This document shows positions 46,851-57,961 of a stretch of 64,000 nt of DNA, piece by piece. A program made the position numbers and the translations under genes. The notes beneath the pieces are model-generated. The model was not told the DNA's origin and searched no databases. It saw only the letters and a program-made list of their open reading frames with translations. Within the stretch, counting starts at the first letter, position 1. Every line of letters begins with the position of its first letter. Origin of the DNA: Anthoceros angustus (lineage: Eukaryota > Streptophyta > Anthocerotopsida > Anthocerotales > Anthocerotaceae); assembly GCA_010909165.1 (NCBI GenBank), contig VJWM01000196.1, forward strand, positions 124,001 to 188,000, written 5' to 3'.

Positions 46851-48457
46851 AACAGCGTCTGTTTAGAAAGGGGTTTCTCCTGTCAAAAGGGGTTTTGGAA
46901 AAAATCCCAACCCTATTTCGCCCTGAAGTTGGTTTGGTTTTTGTTGGTTTTTGTAGGTGTTCATCCATCGGTTTCGGGCATTCTCGGCTCTGGCACCACT
47001 TCCTGTCGAGTCATTTACACCGACCGCGCTGGCGCCTTATACTCAGGTTCATGGCGATTTAGTCGGTGTGATGAAGGGCTAGTGACCTCAATGTTCCATA
47101 ATTTCGTCATGTCCGTAGTTTCTGCATTTTGTGTGGTTTTGTATGTTTTGTATACGTAATAAGGCGCATAAACAACGCTATGTGCAAACTTGTGCATGCA
47201 CTGTGCAAAAAGAACGCGAAAATGATCTTCTAATGGGGAAGCATGTCCTTTGAGGTCCGAGGATGTGCCGGAACTCCCAACAAAATAACAAGTAGCGACA
47301 TCATGGAGGTTCACCTAGACCACTCTTATATACCTATCCTATGCCCTAATGTGACGAAGAACACCCTATCCCTTTTATTCTTTACGGTGTTTCCATCTCT
47401 TTCGTGACCTAGTACCGGGTTATCATCAAAACATGCGGGGGCCCATTTGGGTGAACAAGTGCATGCACCAGGGGGGGCACAAGTGCGCGCACTGTGGGCA
47501 GGGGCCTGGCAGCACAAGTGCGCACCCAAGGTCAAGAAGGGCACAGGAGCATGAACCCAAATGGTTCATGCCTCCTAGTGCATTCCCAGACGTTTCATCC
47601 AAAGAAAACAAGAGCAAAAAGTCTAAAAAACCCTAAACGCCCTTAAAAAAAATTAAAAAAAGTCCAGATTTTTGAGGCAAGTGCGCGCACTTGCTCTAAA
47701 AGTTTGATAATTTTTTGAATTTTTTGTATTTATTTTGATATTTTTATTGTTTTAAAGGGTTCCTTTCGACGTTTTCAACCTTTTTTGTGCAACTCCCTAA
47801 TGTGGATATGTTCTTATCTTTACTTAACCCTCATCTTTTTTCTAGTCGTTAAAACTTTGAACTAGTAGTGAGAACCTTTTGCATCTTTTGAATCTTGAGA
47901 CGTTTGGCGCGGGCCCAGCTCTAAGTGCAGACCATGTCACTCTCATTCTCGCTCTAGACGTGGATCAAGAGCATCAGGCCAAAGAAGAAAGATATTATTG
48001 TCCCAATGTCTAAGGAACAAAGTCCAGTAAAATTCTCGGAGCGAGACTATAGTCACAGGATTGACTAGTATGAATGAAAGGTTGGTGCGCAAACAAGTTT
48101 GCGCACGATCTAACAAGCCCTAAAAACTCTAAATGTTTTGTATCGTCCAACACAGCAATGATTGCGGATGTTGGAAGCTGTTAGATGTAAGTGCGCATAA
48201 GTTTGCGCTTGAATTGTGTCCTTTGAAAAAAAAGCGAGCGAGAATGGGACTTTAGGTTTTGCCACGTACTTGCAATCTACAATCTCAAATAATGTGTATC
48301 AAAACAATTATTCAAAAGGTTGCGGGTAACATGTATGCAGAGAAATATCAAAAAGCCTGATTATAGTGCAGATTTTTTGAAGTGCAAAAAGGGGTCCGGC
48401 CAAGTCCGTGTGCAAAAAGGGGTTTCAGGAGAAACCCCTTTCTAAACAGATGCTGTT
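46851..48457. mobile_element. 1.6-kb non-autonomous element with 32-bp terminal inverted repeats
   Basis: The left end (46851-46882) and the inverted right end (48426-48457) match over 32 bases with one mismatch, beginning AACAGC and containing TTTAGAAAGGGGTTTCTCC. CTAA flanks both sides and may be a 4-bp target duplication (or TAA, 3 bp). The interior is AT-rich, lacks a transposase frame and carries several GTGCGCGCAC-type motifs (47480-47530, 47681-47691, 48088-48200). The superfamily is not assigned. Confidence 0.75.
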
Positions 48458-48979
48458 CTAAGCCTGGCTGCAACCACAGAAGCTTTCAAGCTCTTAGTCG
48501 AAGAGGATCTGAATTCGCGCTTCCGCCAAGTGTTACTGCTGATCGTTTTCAAAAAAACGAAGCAGACACCATCGTTGGGCTGACGTGAACGGCAAACTTA
48601 AGAATCAGCAACGAACGAGCAAACTACAGCAATGAGAATCAACTATGAACGAGCAATGAGAGAGAATATCGGCAAACAAGAAACAAGTAACATCTTAGCA
48701 TGCAAAGAGTCATAGCCCAAGGAACAATAAGCAAGACGCGCACAAGCAAAGAACACCTTCAACAACAAACGACGAAAGATACGAAAAAACAACCCGCGAT
48801 GCAAATAGATACCGGTAAGCGAGCGCCGAAAGCACTACCGCCATAGCGACAGACACAGCACCAAAAGCACACAAAACAACAAGAGCCGATACTACAATGG
48901 AGACAACGAGGCAACAGAGAACAATGCAAAACACAAAAGAGCGACGTGAAAAAGAACCGCGACTTCACATAGGAGGAAA

Positions 48980-49385
48980 AGGCCTTAACCTTTAAGCTAA
49001 CAGAAACCTTGGCCTTCGGTGCCAAAAACCCCTTGGCCTTCGGAACAGAATCTTTGGAATAGAGCAACAAAACGACCTTGGCCTTCGAAACAAACTTGAG
49101 AAAGACCTTGGCCTTCGAACAAAGGCTAGAAAAAGGCCTTAGCCTTCGGAGCAGAGCCTGAAAGAACCTTGGCCTACGAAACTTGAACAAAGGCCTTAGC
49201 CTCCGGAGCAGAGCCTGGAAGCACCTTGGCCTTCGAAAGACAGCATGCAAAAAAGGCCTTAGCCTTCGGAGCAGAGCCTGAAAGAACCATTTGCGAAACT
49301 ACAGACTGGACAAAGGCGCCTAAGCCTTCGGAGCAAAGCCTGGAAGCACCTTGGCCTTCGAAAGACAGCATGCATAAAAGACCTT
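48980..49385 (-). repeat. CCTTGGCCTTCG minisatellite
   Basis: Degenerate units of about 60 bp, built from (G)CCTTGGCCTTCG and GGCCTTAGCCTTCGGAGCAGAGCCTG, repeat about seven times. Minus-strand translations are Arg/Leu/Phe-rich repeats that I regard as by-products. Confidence 0.85.
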
Positions 49386-49400
49386 GGGCTTTGGAGAAGC

Positions 49401-49440
49401 CGTTTATATAGGCCAGCAAACCCTAGACATTCTCCCTCTG
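49401..49440 (+). promoter_or_regulatory. Plant core promoter: TATA box and telo-box
   Basis: TTTATATA at 49403-49410 is followed by AAACCCTAG at 49418-49426 and a CT-rich start region. A telo-box just downstream of TATA is typical of plant genes active in dividing cells. The next plus-strand gene with supporting exons begins at 51680, so a long or spliced 5' leader would be needed. Confidence 0.5.
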
Positions 49441-50520
49441 TCGGCGCTGCCATTCTCTCTCTACCAAAGCTGATTTGAATTTACCGAACCTAGTATTCCG
49501 AGCCGGATTCCAAACCTACTTAGGTTCGCCATTCGCTGCCGCCGCCGCCCTGTTCAACCAAACCTAGGTTCTTGATTCCAAACCTAGCCTAACGACACCA
49601 AACCTGATCTGCGAACCCCGAAGCAGCGGGGCATAACCCGACGCTGCCGTCTAGCCATAGCCTACCACGCACAGACCACCGTCGAACCATCTAGAACCCT
49701 AAGTTTTCAGTCCTTAAACAGCATTCACCTAGGTTTTTTGTCCACTATTGCCCAACACGCCGCCATGCTGTCCTCCACCATCTTGTTGCTGACGACCTCG
49801 CGGAGGCTCTGGCAGTCGGCGGCATCCTGCTTACGCTCAGTGCTTGTTTTCGCCACCGCGACTTCTTGCAGTGTCCTCGGGGAAGGTCTGACGCAATCGG
49901 CGACGCTCTCCCATCATCTAGGTATTGCCCACCACACATAGCTGGTGTCTGATGGGCATCTCACTTCCAGTCGCTTCCTTGAGCATCTTGGTTCCAGTCC
50001 CTTCTTCGGGTATAGGAAATTGCAACCTGAAGCTTTCTGATCTTTGTTCTGTCTGGAAACTGCATCTGATCACATCTTTTATTGCTGCCCAGGCTCGGTG
50101 GCATCCAGCTTACGCTCAGCTCCCATCACTACCACCACGACGACAAGTACAGTCTCGCTCTTGGCGTCCTCCATAGGTTCTGACGTCAAGCACAGTCTTA
50201 TTTCCTCGTGGTTGTTCTCACTGTTATCAACGCTCGTTAAAGCCCTCTTCGCCCACATCTAGCTGTCTCGTGGGCTCTTGCTTCCAGCCGTTTTTTCGAG
50301 AATAGGCCACTGCCATCGCTGCTGTTTGATTTCTTCTCTAGTGAGAACTGCATCTATCCTCATATCCTGTTCAGAAGCTCCCTCGTGGTCCAGTACTGCA
50401 GAAGCTATAGGGTCCAGTAGAAGCCCTCAGGAGCATAAACAACCCTTAAGATAGCCAAACTGACCTTCTTGCCCTGTGGCTGTTTCCTTTTTTAAAGTCG
50501 GGCTGCTGGTGATCAGTCGT
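49441..50520. other. AACCTA-rich putative leader region
   Basis: Between 49480 and 49745 the motif AAACCTAG or its palindrome AACCTAGGTT occurs at least seven times. The rest is CT-rich with many short cassettes of GTTCTG/CTGCATCTG and no sustained frame. It could be the 5' untranslated exon area of the downstream gene. Confidence 0.35.
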
Positions 50521-51440
50521 TAGCTGGCAGGTTTGCGATAGTGTAAAGGTTTGCTGGTGTTTGCTATCTGCTTGGCGTTGCGATACTGTCTAATCACTCT
50601 CTGTTCCATCTGCTCCTAGGTGTCGAGACCAGACACACGTGGCCACAAAGAGACTTGCTGTCTCCAATTTCTGGCCACAAGAAGTACCTCGCAAGCGTAA
50701 GTTCCTTCTCCATTTGTTGTGGTGTAAAAATAGCACCTAGCTGCCTGCAGTAGCATGTAGCAGGCATGCAGCAGTCGCAGAAGCATGCATTTGCAGCTGC
50801 AGTCGCGTGCATGCTCGTGACTACAGACGAGCGTGTGTAAGCGCATCATACAATGATCGCGTGCATGCAGCTTCGATTGCATGCATTTGCAGCTGCGATC
50901 GCGTGCATGCAGCTGCGATCGCATCTTGACCGCACTTGTAAGCTTGCTCCCTTTTAGCATACAGTTGTGTTTAACAAGAACCTGTCAAAGTGAATGTTGA
51001 ACGTAGAATGGTAGGTCTGTTCAGTGCAATGGTTTGCTGTTGTGGGCTCTGCGTCGTTTTGGTACTGAGTAATTAGTTTTGTATGCATCTACCTATGGTG
51101 TCCAGACTCGCCACACAAAGCCACACCAAGTCTTGCACACACTGTTTGCTGTCCAGGTTGCCTCACAAAGTTGTTTGAAGTTTCTGTTCGTTCCTGTTCA
51201 TTGCGAAAGTTGCTTTTCTATGCTTTGTAGACCTTACGAATAGAATAGTACCAGCTGCCTGCAATAGCATGTAGCAGGCATGCAGCAGCTTCAGTTGCAT
51301 GCATAATTGCGACTGCAACCGCAAGCGCCCAAATTCGCATGCATGCGCAGCTTCGATTGCATGCATTTGCAGCTGCGATCGCGTGCAATTGCGATCGCGT
51401 GCAATCGCAATCAAGTCCTGCGCTTCTAACAAGCGATGCA
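50520..51440. repeat. Diverged direct duplication rich in GCATGC and GCGATCGC palindromes
   Basis: Two units of about 480 bp share a 5' part (GGTTTGCTG..., GTGTCGAGACCAGACACAC) and a 3' part with CAGCTGCCTGCA-TAGCATGTAGC. A block of about 40 identical bases at about 50869 and 51349 contains GATTGCATGCATTTGCAGC followed by TGCGATCGC. Six-base palindromes (GCATGC, CAGCTG, CGATCG, TGCGCA-type) are unusually dense. Confidence 0.75.
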
Positions 51441-51679
51441 ATCAGAATCGTTAGTTGCGTGCAACTGCAACTAAAGTCCTGCGCTTCTAATAAAAGCAGC
51501 TATGTTAATCAAGTCGCGGTAACCGCAATCGAAGTCATGCGCCTTCTAACAACAATGCGTTCAAGAAGGACGTGTCAATTGTCCCGTTTAGAGCGAAAGT
51601 TCATCTGTTCACAAGTCAACTGAGTCTGTGCGCATGTGCATATTTTGGTAACGCCTGAACTGTTGCGTCATCTTTCATA

Positions 51680-53400
51680 ATGGAGTCCGAAAATGAAAGC
51701 AACGACGACATTGTCGACATCGAAGAAGGTCATTATCATATCCTTGTTTGACTATCGAATAGCCGTTTCTTAAGTGTCTGAAATCTTTATTTTTACAGAA
51801 AGCAACCTCAGAAGTCCAGGGCAAACAAACATTGAAAGCTGGCGGTCAGACAATCATGTTCCCGCCCATGGGGATCCAGGATATGGCACTAAACGGGAGT
51901 TCGAAATCCCACTCCTTGAAATACGGAAGATTGTTGAAAAAGGTACTTCATAGGAATAATCAGGTTTAAAGTTTTTGTCGCCACGTGACCAACTAAATAC
52001 GTTTTCCAGTTCTCTCGGAGCACACTATGTTCACATCTATGGACAAACAAGACTTATAGCTCCTTTGCCAGGTGCTTGCCCAACTGGACAAAATTGAAAA
52101 GGTACACGGTTTTGCTCCCACAACGCCCTTACAGACTATAGGACTATAAAATTGTTTTCAGCATGCTTATCATTCTTGTTTTACTTAGTTTACATGTACA
52201 GGATATTAAGAAGAATTTACGAACAACAGCACAGTTAGAGTTGGAGACAATGACTCTAGTGAGAAGGTTTAACGGACATCAAATCTCAATTCAATCTATA
52301 CTAGAGGTAAACGAAAAAATGTATCGATACTATTTATTAGTGTTCTGCCGATTACTCAACATATTGTTTACAGAGTGCTGCAGATCAAGCGGTTGCTGCT
52401 AAGGAAATCAAAGACAAAATACACGAAATTGACGACAAAATCAACAGCACAGACATATCACATTAGGTTGGTCAAAGCAATCATTGAATTCTCATCATGC
52501 CTTTTTTCCTATACTTAACAAATTTCTGAATTTTTACAGGAAAAAAAGAGAAAAATAGAAGAGTCTGAAGACAATGCTCCAACTTATGGCCCTTCACAAG
52601 AGTTCACTGAATTTGGAAAATGGATGAAAAACTTCAAGTATCCGCCAATTTTCCAAGATTTCAAGAACAAATATGTTCCCATTTGGGAGCATAGTCTTAA
52701 AGACCCGATACAGCGAATCCTCAATGAAGATGGGTCTACACCATCTCTTCAGCAGCATATAGAGATTCAAAAAAGTAAGATCTTTGGATTTTTCATTTTT
52801 TAAAGTTAATTATGTGCTTTAATATTTTACATTGTGATTATGTAGAGATATCAGAAGCCATTCAAAATAGAGAGCTGAAAACTACAGACTTGTTGTCCCC
52901 CATGGAGGATCCAAAAACGACAAAAAACATCCAGAAGGTATACTCTTGAATTTGCAAGGTATATTTCTAATATAGAAAATTCTAGCATCTGCCTTTCTTT
53001 CAGAACTTAAAATCACACTTTCGCAGTGTGGGGAATCTTCACAGCACCTGCCTAACGTTAGTCAGAAAGGTATTTACCGAGCAGGATCTACTTCGACTTG
53101 AAATGGAGGTAAATTACTAATCTGTTCTACCTTCGTTTGTAATTATCGAAGAATCAAAAGGAGTTGTTTGCACTTTTTGAGGTTAGTATATGAAGTTATT
53201 AGTGTTCAATTTTAATAAGTTAAATTTCTAATAAATGATATTGCTTGTAGAAATATTCACGTCTGGACGAGATCTTCGAGATGATAAACTTTTTATCTGG
53301 ACCGTACAACGAGCAAAAAAAAAGACATTACTCTGAAGACTATGCACCACCAAAGTCACCTGTTTATACTCCATTAACCCCAAAAGAATATGACGTGTGA
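51680..53400 (+). pseudogene. Nine-exon coiled-coil gene of unknown function, two premature stops
   Basis: Exons: 51680-51728, 51799-51942, 52010-52101, 52202-52306, 52374-52466, 52540-52774, 52846-52937, 53004-53108 and 53251-53400, all GT-AG and phase-consistent (1065 nt, 354 residues). The N-terminus is acidic and the rest is helical and charged. Exons 3 and 7 are both 92 nt, exons 4 and 8 both 105 nt, with the same phases and similar proteins (TLVRRF against TLVRKV). Exons 6-9 therefore look like a duplicate of exons 2-5. TAG stops lie at 52057-52059 and at the end of exon 5 (52464-52466), and both could derive from CAG. I do not recognise the family. It lies between two halves of a CACTA element, so it may be element cargo. 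Confidence 0.65.
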
Positions 53401-53630
53401 TTTTAAAACCAGAATGTTCGTAAGACTGTGAAACTGCTGGGACTTATTATAATAGCGAAAGCAGAAATGGTAACTTTTGTTTTACTTTATGTTTCAACCA
53501 AAGAGAGAGAAAAAAGAGGTATAAGCTGGGCGGGCACGACAGTAGCTCTTAAAAAGATCGCAGACCTCGGCTATCGCCTCGATGCGATCGAAATGAGGCG
53601 GCTCGGCCGACCTCGGCCGCTCCCTTACTC

Positions 53631-53729
53631 TAGGAACGGACTGTGTCGGGCGCCGCGGCCTAGAACGGTCTCGGCCTAGCGGCCTCGACCGTTCTCGGCC
53701 GTGACGCCCCTCCGCACGTCCGTTCCCTA
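53631..53729. repeat. Nested palindrome / hairpin, about 98 bp
   Basis: The outer arms TAGGAACGGAC and GTCCGTTCCCTA enclose inner arms AGAACGGTC (53662-53670) and GACCGTTCT (53687-53695) around a GGCC-TAGC-GGCC centre. The right outer arm coincides with the edge of the CACTA transposase fragment, so it may be a terminal hairpin of the inserted DNA or a small fold-back element. Confidence 0.75.
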
Positions 53730-55540
53730 ATACATAGCCATGGCTTGGAGTTGGTGTCCTCCAAGTCTATTCTAGCATTGTATGTTTCAAGATTGCCAAA
53801 TAGCAGCTTCCAGAATGCTTGATAATTATTGACCTCAATGTGCATTACGTCCTTCAACCATAGCTTAGGTATCTTTGATAAGTAGGGCAATTGCTGGAAA
53901 ATTTGAGAAACCCGCTTCACACCCCACATCCGACCGTCTGCACGGCCTTGGGCCTACGCCAGAACCAACTCATTAGCTTTGGCAATAATGTCTTGGACGG
54001 AGAGGGGTTGGGGCCGGCTCCTCATCTCCACCTCTAAGTTGAAAAAATCTACTCCCTCAGAACGACGGCAATCATCATGTAGAGCCCAACGTTAATGACC
54101 GTCACAAAGAAAATTTATTCCAAAGCTTGAGACCACTTGGCCTACAACCCGCTTCCACAGTCCACACAACACCGGTAGCCCCGTACTTGCAATCGAAATA
54201 AGACACCCAGCCCCGAGTAATCGCAAGTTGTAAGCAACAAGCCAGCATGGAGTTGAAAATGTCCAGAAGGGTGCCCTTCGGGCTTGGAGTGGTCATCCAT
54301 CGATACCCATCCACAATTGCGATAGCTCCTGCAATAATGGCTGGAGAAAAACGTCCATGTTAGGCACCAGTTTTAGGCTAGGGACTATGATAGGCATAAG
54401 AAGCCAATGCTGCTTGGTTGCCACCCAAGGTGGAATATTATGGATAATGAGTAAGACAGGCCAGATAGAGTATGCAGATGACCTGGCCGGACGGATTAAT
54501 TCCGTCAGTGCATATGCTAAGCTAGAGGTTTCCGTCTTCTAGCCCAAAGCCATTCACCTCGTCGAGCGCTTTCTACATAGGAGCATATGTCATAATCCTC
54601 ATAAGACCATCTTTGCTTTTGTTTGCAGCGAAACAAGTGAGCTCTGCAGCGGTTTTGGCACTGGAAAAAAGCCGCTGCATGTGCTCTATTATCGGAAAAT
54701 GTCACATAGCCTTCCACGCAACAGTGTTGCCTGCCAGGCTTGCATGATAGCAAGGTTCACCGCAAAAGCGGCATTGTGTATCGTCGGAATAGGGACCCCA
54801 GAAAATTCAGCAGTTCCCCACGCAAGCATCCATCCGGTGCGCAAATCTCATCACACTGAGGGGTAAAATTGAAGGTGATGTCTTCAAGCTCGGTCATGCT
54901 GAGGGCTCTACCGGAACGGTAAAGGGCCTGACATGGAAGACGACTGTTGAGCGCAACAAGGTTTGGTCCTACCGGGGGTAGCCGGTGCCGTTGGGGGGGC
55001 GAGACTAGCGTGTGCCGTCGACCAACGACTGGTGGTGCCCGAAGTTCCTCTCGTTCACCCCATAATCAGGAGCACGTACCCAAAGACGAAGCTTGAGATG
55101 CCCAAGCTGCTACGTCTTTACATCTGGAATCCATCTCATTAGAAAGACGTGATAGAGACATCAAATGAGATGCATCTTCATTGTCTCGTCTCAACACCGC
55201 AGAAATTCTAGTTGTGACAGCTCGGTAAAATTGCGCTCTAATAGCTTGCAACTTCATAGCAACAATTTTGCAGATCCGGCATCGGGCAAGACTAGGGAGG
55301 ATGCGAGGCCATGATGCAATGCTGAGAATGTCGAGGACAATTGTGATCTACAACCGACCGCATTGGATGCCAAGTGCGGAACAAACCAAGTGTAAACAGC
55401 GGAGGTGAGGACCGGTCTTTGTCCTAATAGGGGAGTAGGAGGAAGATGCATGCAAACAGGGTGGAGGCGTACTACCTTGTTCTCGACTTGACAGTCTAGG
55501 TCGAGGTGGGGGGATGCAGAATGCATGCTCGATGAAAATC
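53729..55540 (-). pseudogene. CACTA TNP2 transposase, N-terminal half
   Basis: From right to left: a helical segment near 55500-55260, a Cys pair and HFPIIEHMQRLFSSAKTA (about 54700), and DGLMRIM before CTDGINPSG. Then SIWPVLLIIHNIPPW followed by MPIIVPSLK and MDVFLQPLLQEL (54500-54320), the SxWPVLL-NLPPW...IPGPK...DVYL-PLI-EL core. Finally EMRSRPQPLSVQDI, IFQQLPYLSK and DVMHIEVNNYQAFWKLL (53920-53760), matching the SIFFELPYW and DVMHIEKN boxes. Stops and frame changes are numerous. It ends at NSKPWLCIR, where the half at 40316 takes over. Confidence 0.88.
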
Positions 55541-55848
55541 ATATGGGAGATAGCTTATCTCGTAAGAGACTTGACAATGGCGCCCTTTACTACAAACTAG
55601 ATAAAATGCACAATATATGGGTTTCCTATAAAACTAGTACAAGTAAACTCTTTTTATGACTAGAAGTGAAAAATAGCTTATCATTTGAATTTTAATTTCA
55701 AATCAAAGATTGCCAAGTATATACATGGTGATCGATGAATGTTCAATATTGGATACTTTTGTATATTTTCTTGTATTGGAAAGTATTTCATGGTGCTTGT
55801 ATATCCATCTAATCCTGCTTTCACCTAATGTACTTACAAAATCTTTAG
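55541..55848. other. AT-rich spacer, nothing recognised
   Basis: No frame or repeat of note. Confidence 0.6.
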
Positions 55849-56468
55849 ATCTGTGAAAAGGAAAAAGAACAATTTAAATCACTTGTCATGGAGTACATGC
55901 CATTTTTTAGTAACCAAGGTCGTACTTATTATAAAGAGAGCTCACTTTCGACTCTAATCTCCAAAAAACTTCATCTGAGCAGCAGTAAGTAAGATGTCTT
56001 TCTCCCTATCAGATACTTTTGAATGGCACTTTGGCCCCAACTAATGCACTCATGTAGGCTCTCAAGCTCCCTTCTTCCTAATCTGTGAGGTTCCTCGTTT
56101 CTATTGTTGTCGAAAAATTTGTTATCTGTGCCGGGAATTGGGGCCTCTTTCTTTATCAGGTCGGAGAGCCTATTGTACCACTCTTTGACAAAAGTAGGAA
56201 TCTTCGACGATGTCTTGTGGATCTATGGGAGCCTAGTGATTATTGTGAAGAGCTTCCCGATCTTCATAACATTATCCAAAGCCTCCTTGGCCATTTTCCT
56301 CACCATGGCGACGAACGTCGGACCATCCAATGGGTCCCGTACAGGGCAAGACACAAGCAGTTAGAAGCAGACTTCAAGCATTGCGAGAAGACACTATCCA
56401 AGGTATTAGAGTGGATCCAGGCCATCGACTCATTCGAATTGATAGAAAATGAAAACGAGGAGGAGTAG
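55849..56468 (+). CDS. Possible fragment of a multi-exon gene, unknown
   Basis: An open block at 55849-55984 (KEQFKSLVMEYMPFF) has AG before it and GTAAGT after it. Block 56058-56159 continues it in phase with a Cys-rich FYCCRKICYLCREL. A frame ending at 56468 (about 95 codons, with LEADFKHCEKTLSKVLEWIQ and an acidic ENENEEE end) could be the last exon. No family is recognised, and the middle junction is uncertain. The stretch 56469-57305 holds only weak frames. Confidence 0.3.
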
Positions 56469-57305
56469 CGACCGGCACAGGCCCCGGAGTCACAACGCAC
56501 GCTGCTTAGGCCCAGAAATCTGTTGACAGCATAAGAAAACATTCCGCTTCTACCTCGACACCGACGTGTATTTAGGGTTGACGTTGGGTAGAACTGCGTG
56601 CTCAACAGTGGGAAGGGCCTCCTTAGACTCAGACATCATCGGCTACAGACTTGCCAGCTCCTCCACGGGCCGGTCAAGCGGAGGCATGTCCAAGCTGTGG
56701 ACTTCGAGGTGATCGACCGAGACTGCAACCGCAACCGCAACCTAGAGGCCTCCGGCCCGAGAGCCTGCTGGGGCTGGTGGAGGCCCTCCTGCTTGTGCTT
56801 AGCGCGGAGGTGCCGCCCCAACTCAAGAGACTCGACGTGCTAGAGCCTTTTCTTCATGATTACTGAAGCTTAGATGGGAAGTTGCGATTCCCCCTCCATC
56901 TCATGGGTCATGCTTCTAGGGTCACGTAGGCTACCAACCCCACCTTTTGCCAATCCTCTTGAGGCAAGATGCGGGAGAGGGTGCTGGCGATAAGCATGGG
57001 GGCGGATAGTGTGGTGGCCATAAGCTAAGTCCAATGCTAGACATATACACATGCCCAGAAATTGCACATCTTGACCTTGTGCCTCTAGGTGATGGCGAGA
57101 GTCCCATAATGAATGCCTTTGTGGAGATGATCCCTGAGCATGCTGTGCATGGAACCACCACCACGGCCTAAGGGAAATAAGAAATCTTCCAATGTCGTAG
57201 ATTCTCGGCATAGCATAGAAACGAGATGCGCCGCACAGTGAGAGCACCCCCCTTCGTGCTGCCAGTGTTAAATGAAGCCAGAAACTGCCGCCGCCACGTA
57301 ACCAT

Positions 57306-57961
57306 GAGTAACTTAGTGAACGACAAGACTGCAAATGACAAGAATCTGTCAAGACAGGGGTTTCTTTTCAACTCAACCATTGATAACTCCAGATCAAATG
57401 TAAGTTTGTGGTTTATTGCTTTAAGCTATTGTGGTTTTGAATGTACTAACTAGTAGTTTTATTGGCCAGGCGTGGTATGCAAAACTTCGAGTATCGAAAG
57501 GAATGCTCTCAAGGTTCATGAAGACCATGGCCGAAGCTGCTGGCCTTGTTGGCTATTACACCAACAAGAGTTGTCGTGTAACAATGATTACACGTCTGAC
57601 GATGGCCCAGGTGCCTTCTGATGCTGGGAGAAGTGTCACTGGCCATAAAACAGATGTTGGATTTTCAAGGTAATTGTGGTGGCAGTTGTAACATTGAAAA
57701 TCCTTTTGTATGTTCTTTGCTGACATTAGGATGTCTGGCAGATATGACCGCTCTAGTTAAGCAAAACAGGCAGCTGCAGCAAGAGTTCTTATTCCTGGTG
57801 AACGAAGATCTTACAAGGAGCTGCTGAACGAAGAACTCAATCGGATGCAGGATGATCTGAGGGGTGTTCTTCCGTCAACTGTCCTGAATGTGACTCTAGA
57901 AGTAGTATTTTCGAGTCAGCCTGAAGATCAGCGTCCTTTGCAAATGCAAGGAAATGAGAAT
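57306..57961 (+). pseudogene. Second Crypton-like tyrosine recombinase copy, truncated
   Basis: Three exons (about 57306-57399, 57470-57669 and 57742-57961) correspond to exons 4-6 of the minus-strand gene, with introns at identical positions and the middle exon exactly 200 nt in both. The catalytic TNKSCRVTMITRL, SVTGHK and YDRS boxes are present. Here the codon that is TAG in the other copy is CAG, and the AG acceptor of the last exon is intact. Instead YDRSS is followed by TAA where the other copy has CAA. Everything 5' of exon 4 and 3' of exon 6 is missing. Confidence 0.82.

Larger units (their letters stand above)
40314..53728. mobile_element. Inferred 13.4-kb insertion separating two halves of one CACTA transposase
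   Basis: The N-terminal half ends with NSKPWLCIR at 53726 and the C-terminal half starts with RPRLYELW at 40313, same strand, correct order, no missing domain. AGG on the minus strand (CCT at 40311-40313 and 53726-53728) is present at both borders and could be a 3-bp target duplication. The insert holds the Crypton-like gene, the 460-bp duplication, a TIR element, minisatellites and the nine-exon gene. Whether it arrived as one unit or by serial insertion cannot be told from one copy. Confidence 0.45.

Noticed and set aside
48710-49453. Minus-strand ORFs with Arg/Leu/Phe repeats
   Set aside because: They translate the CCTTGGCCTTCG minisatellite and a nearby low-complexity tract. Several frames are open at once.
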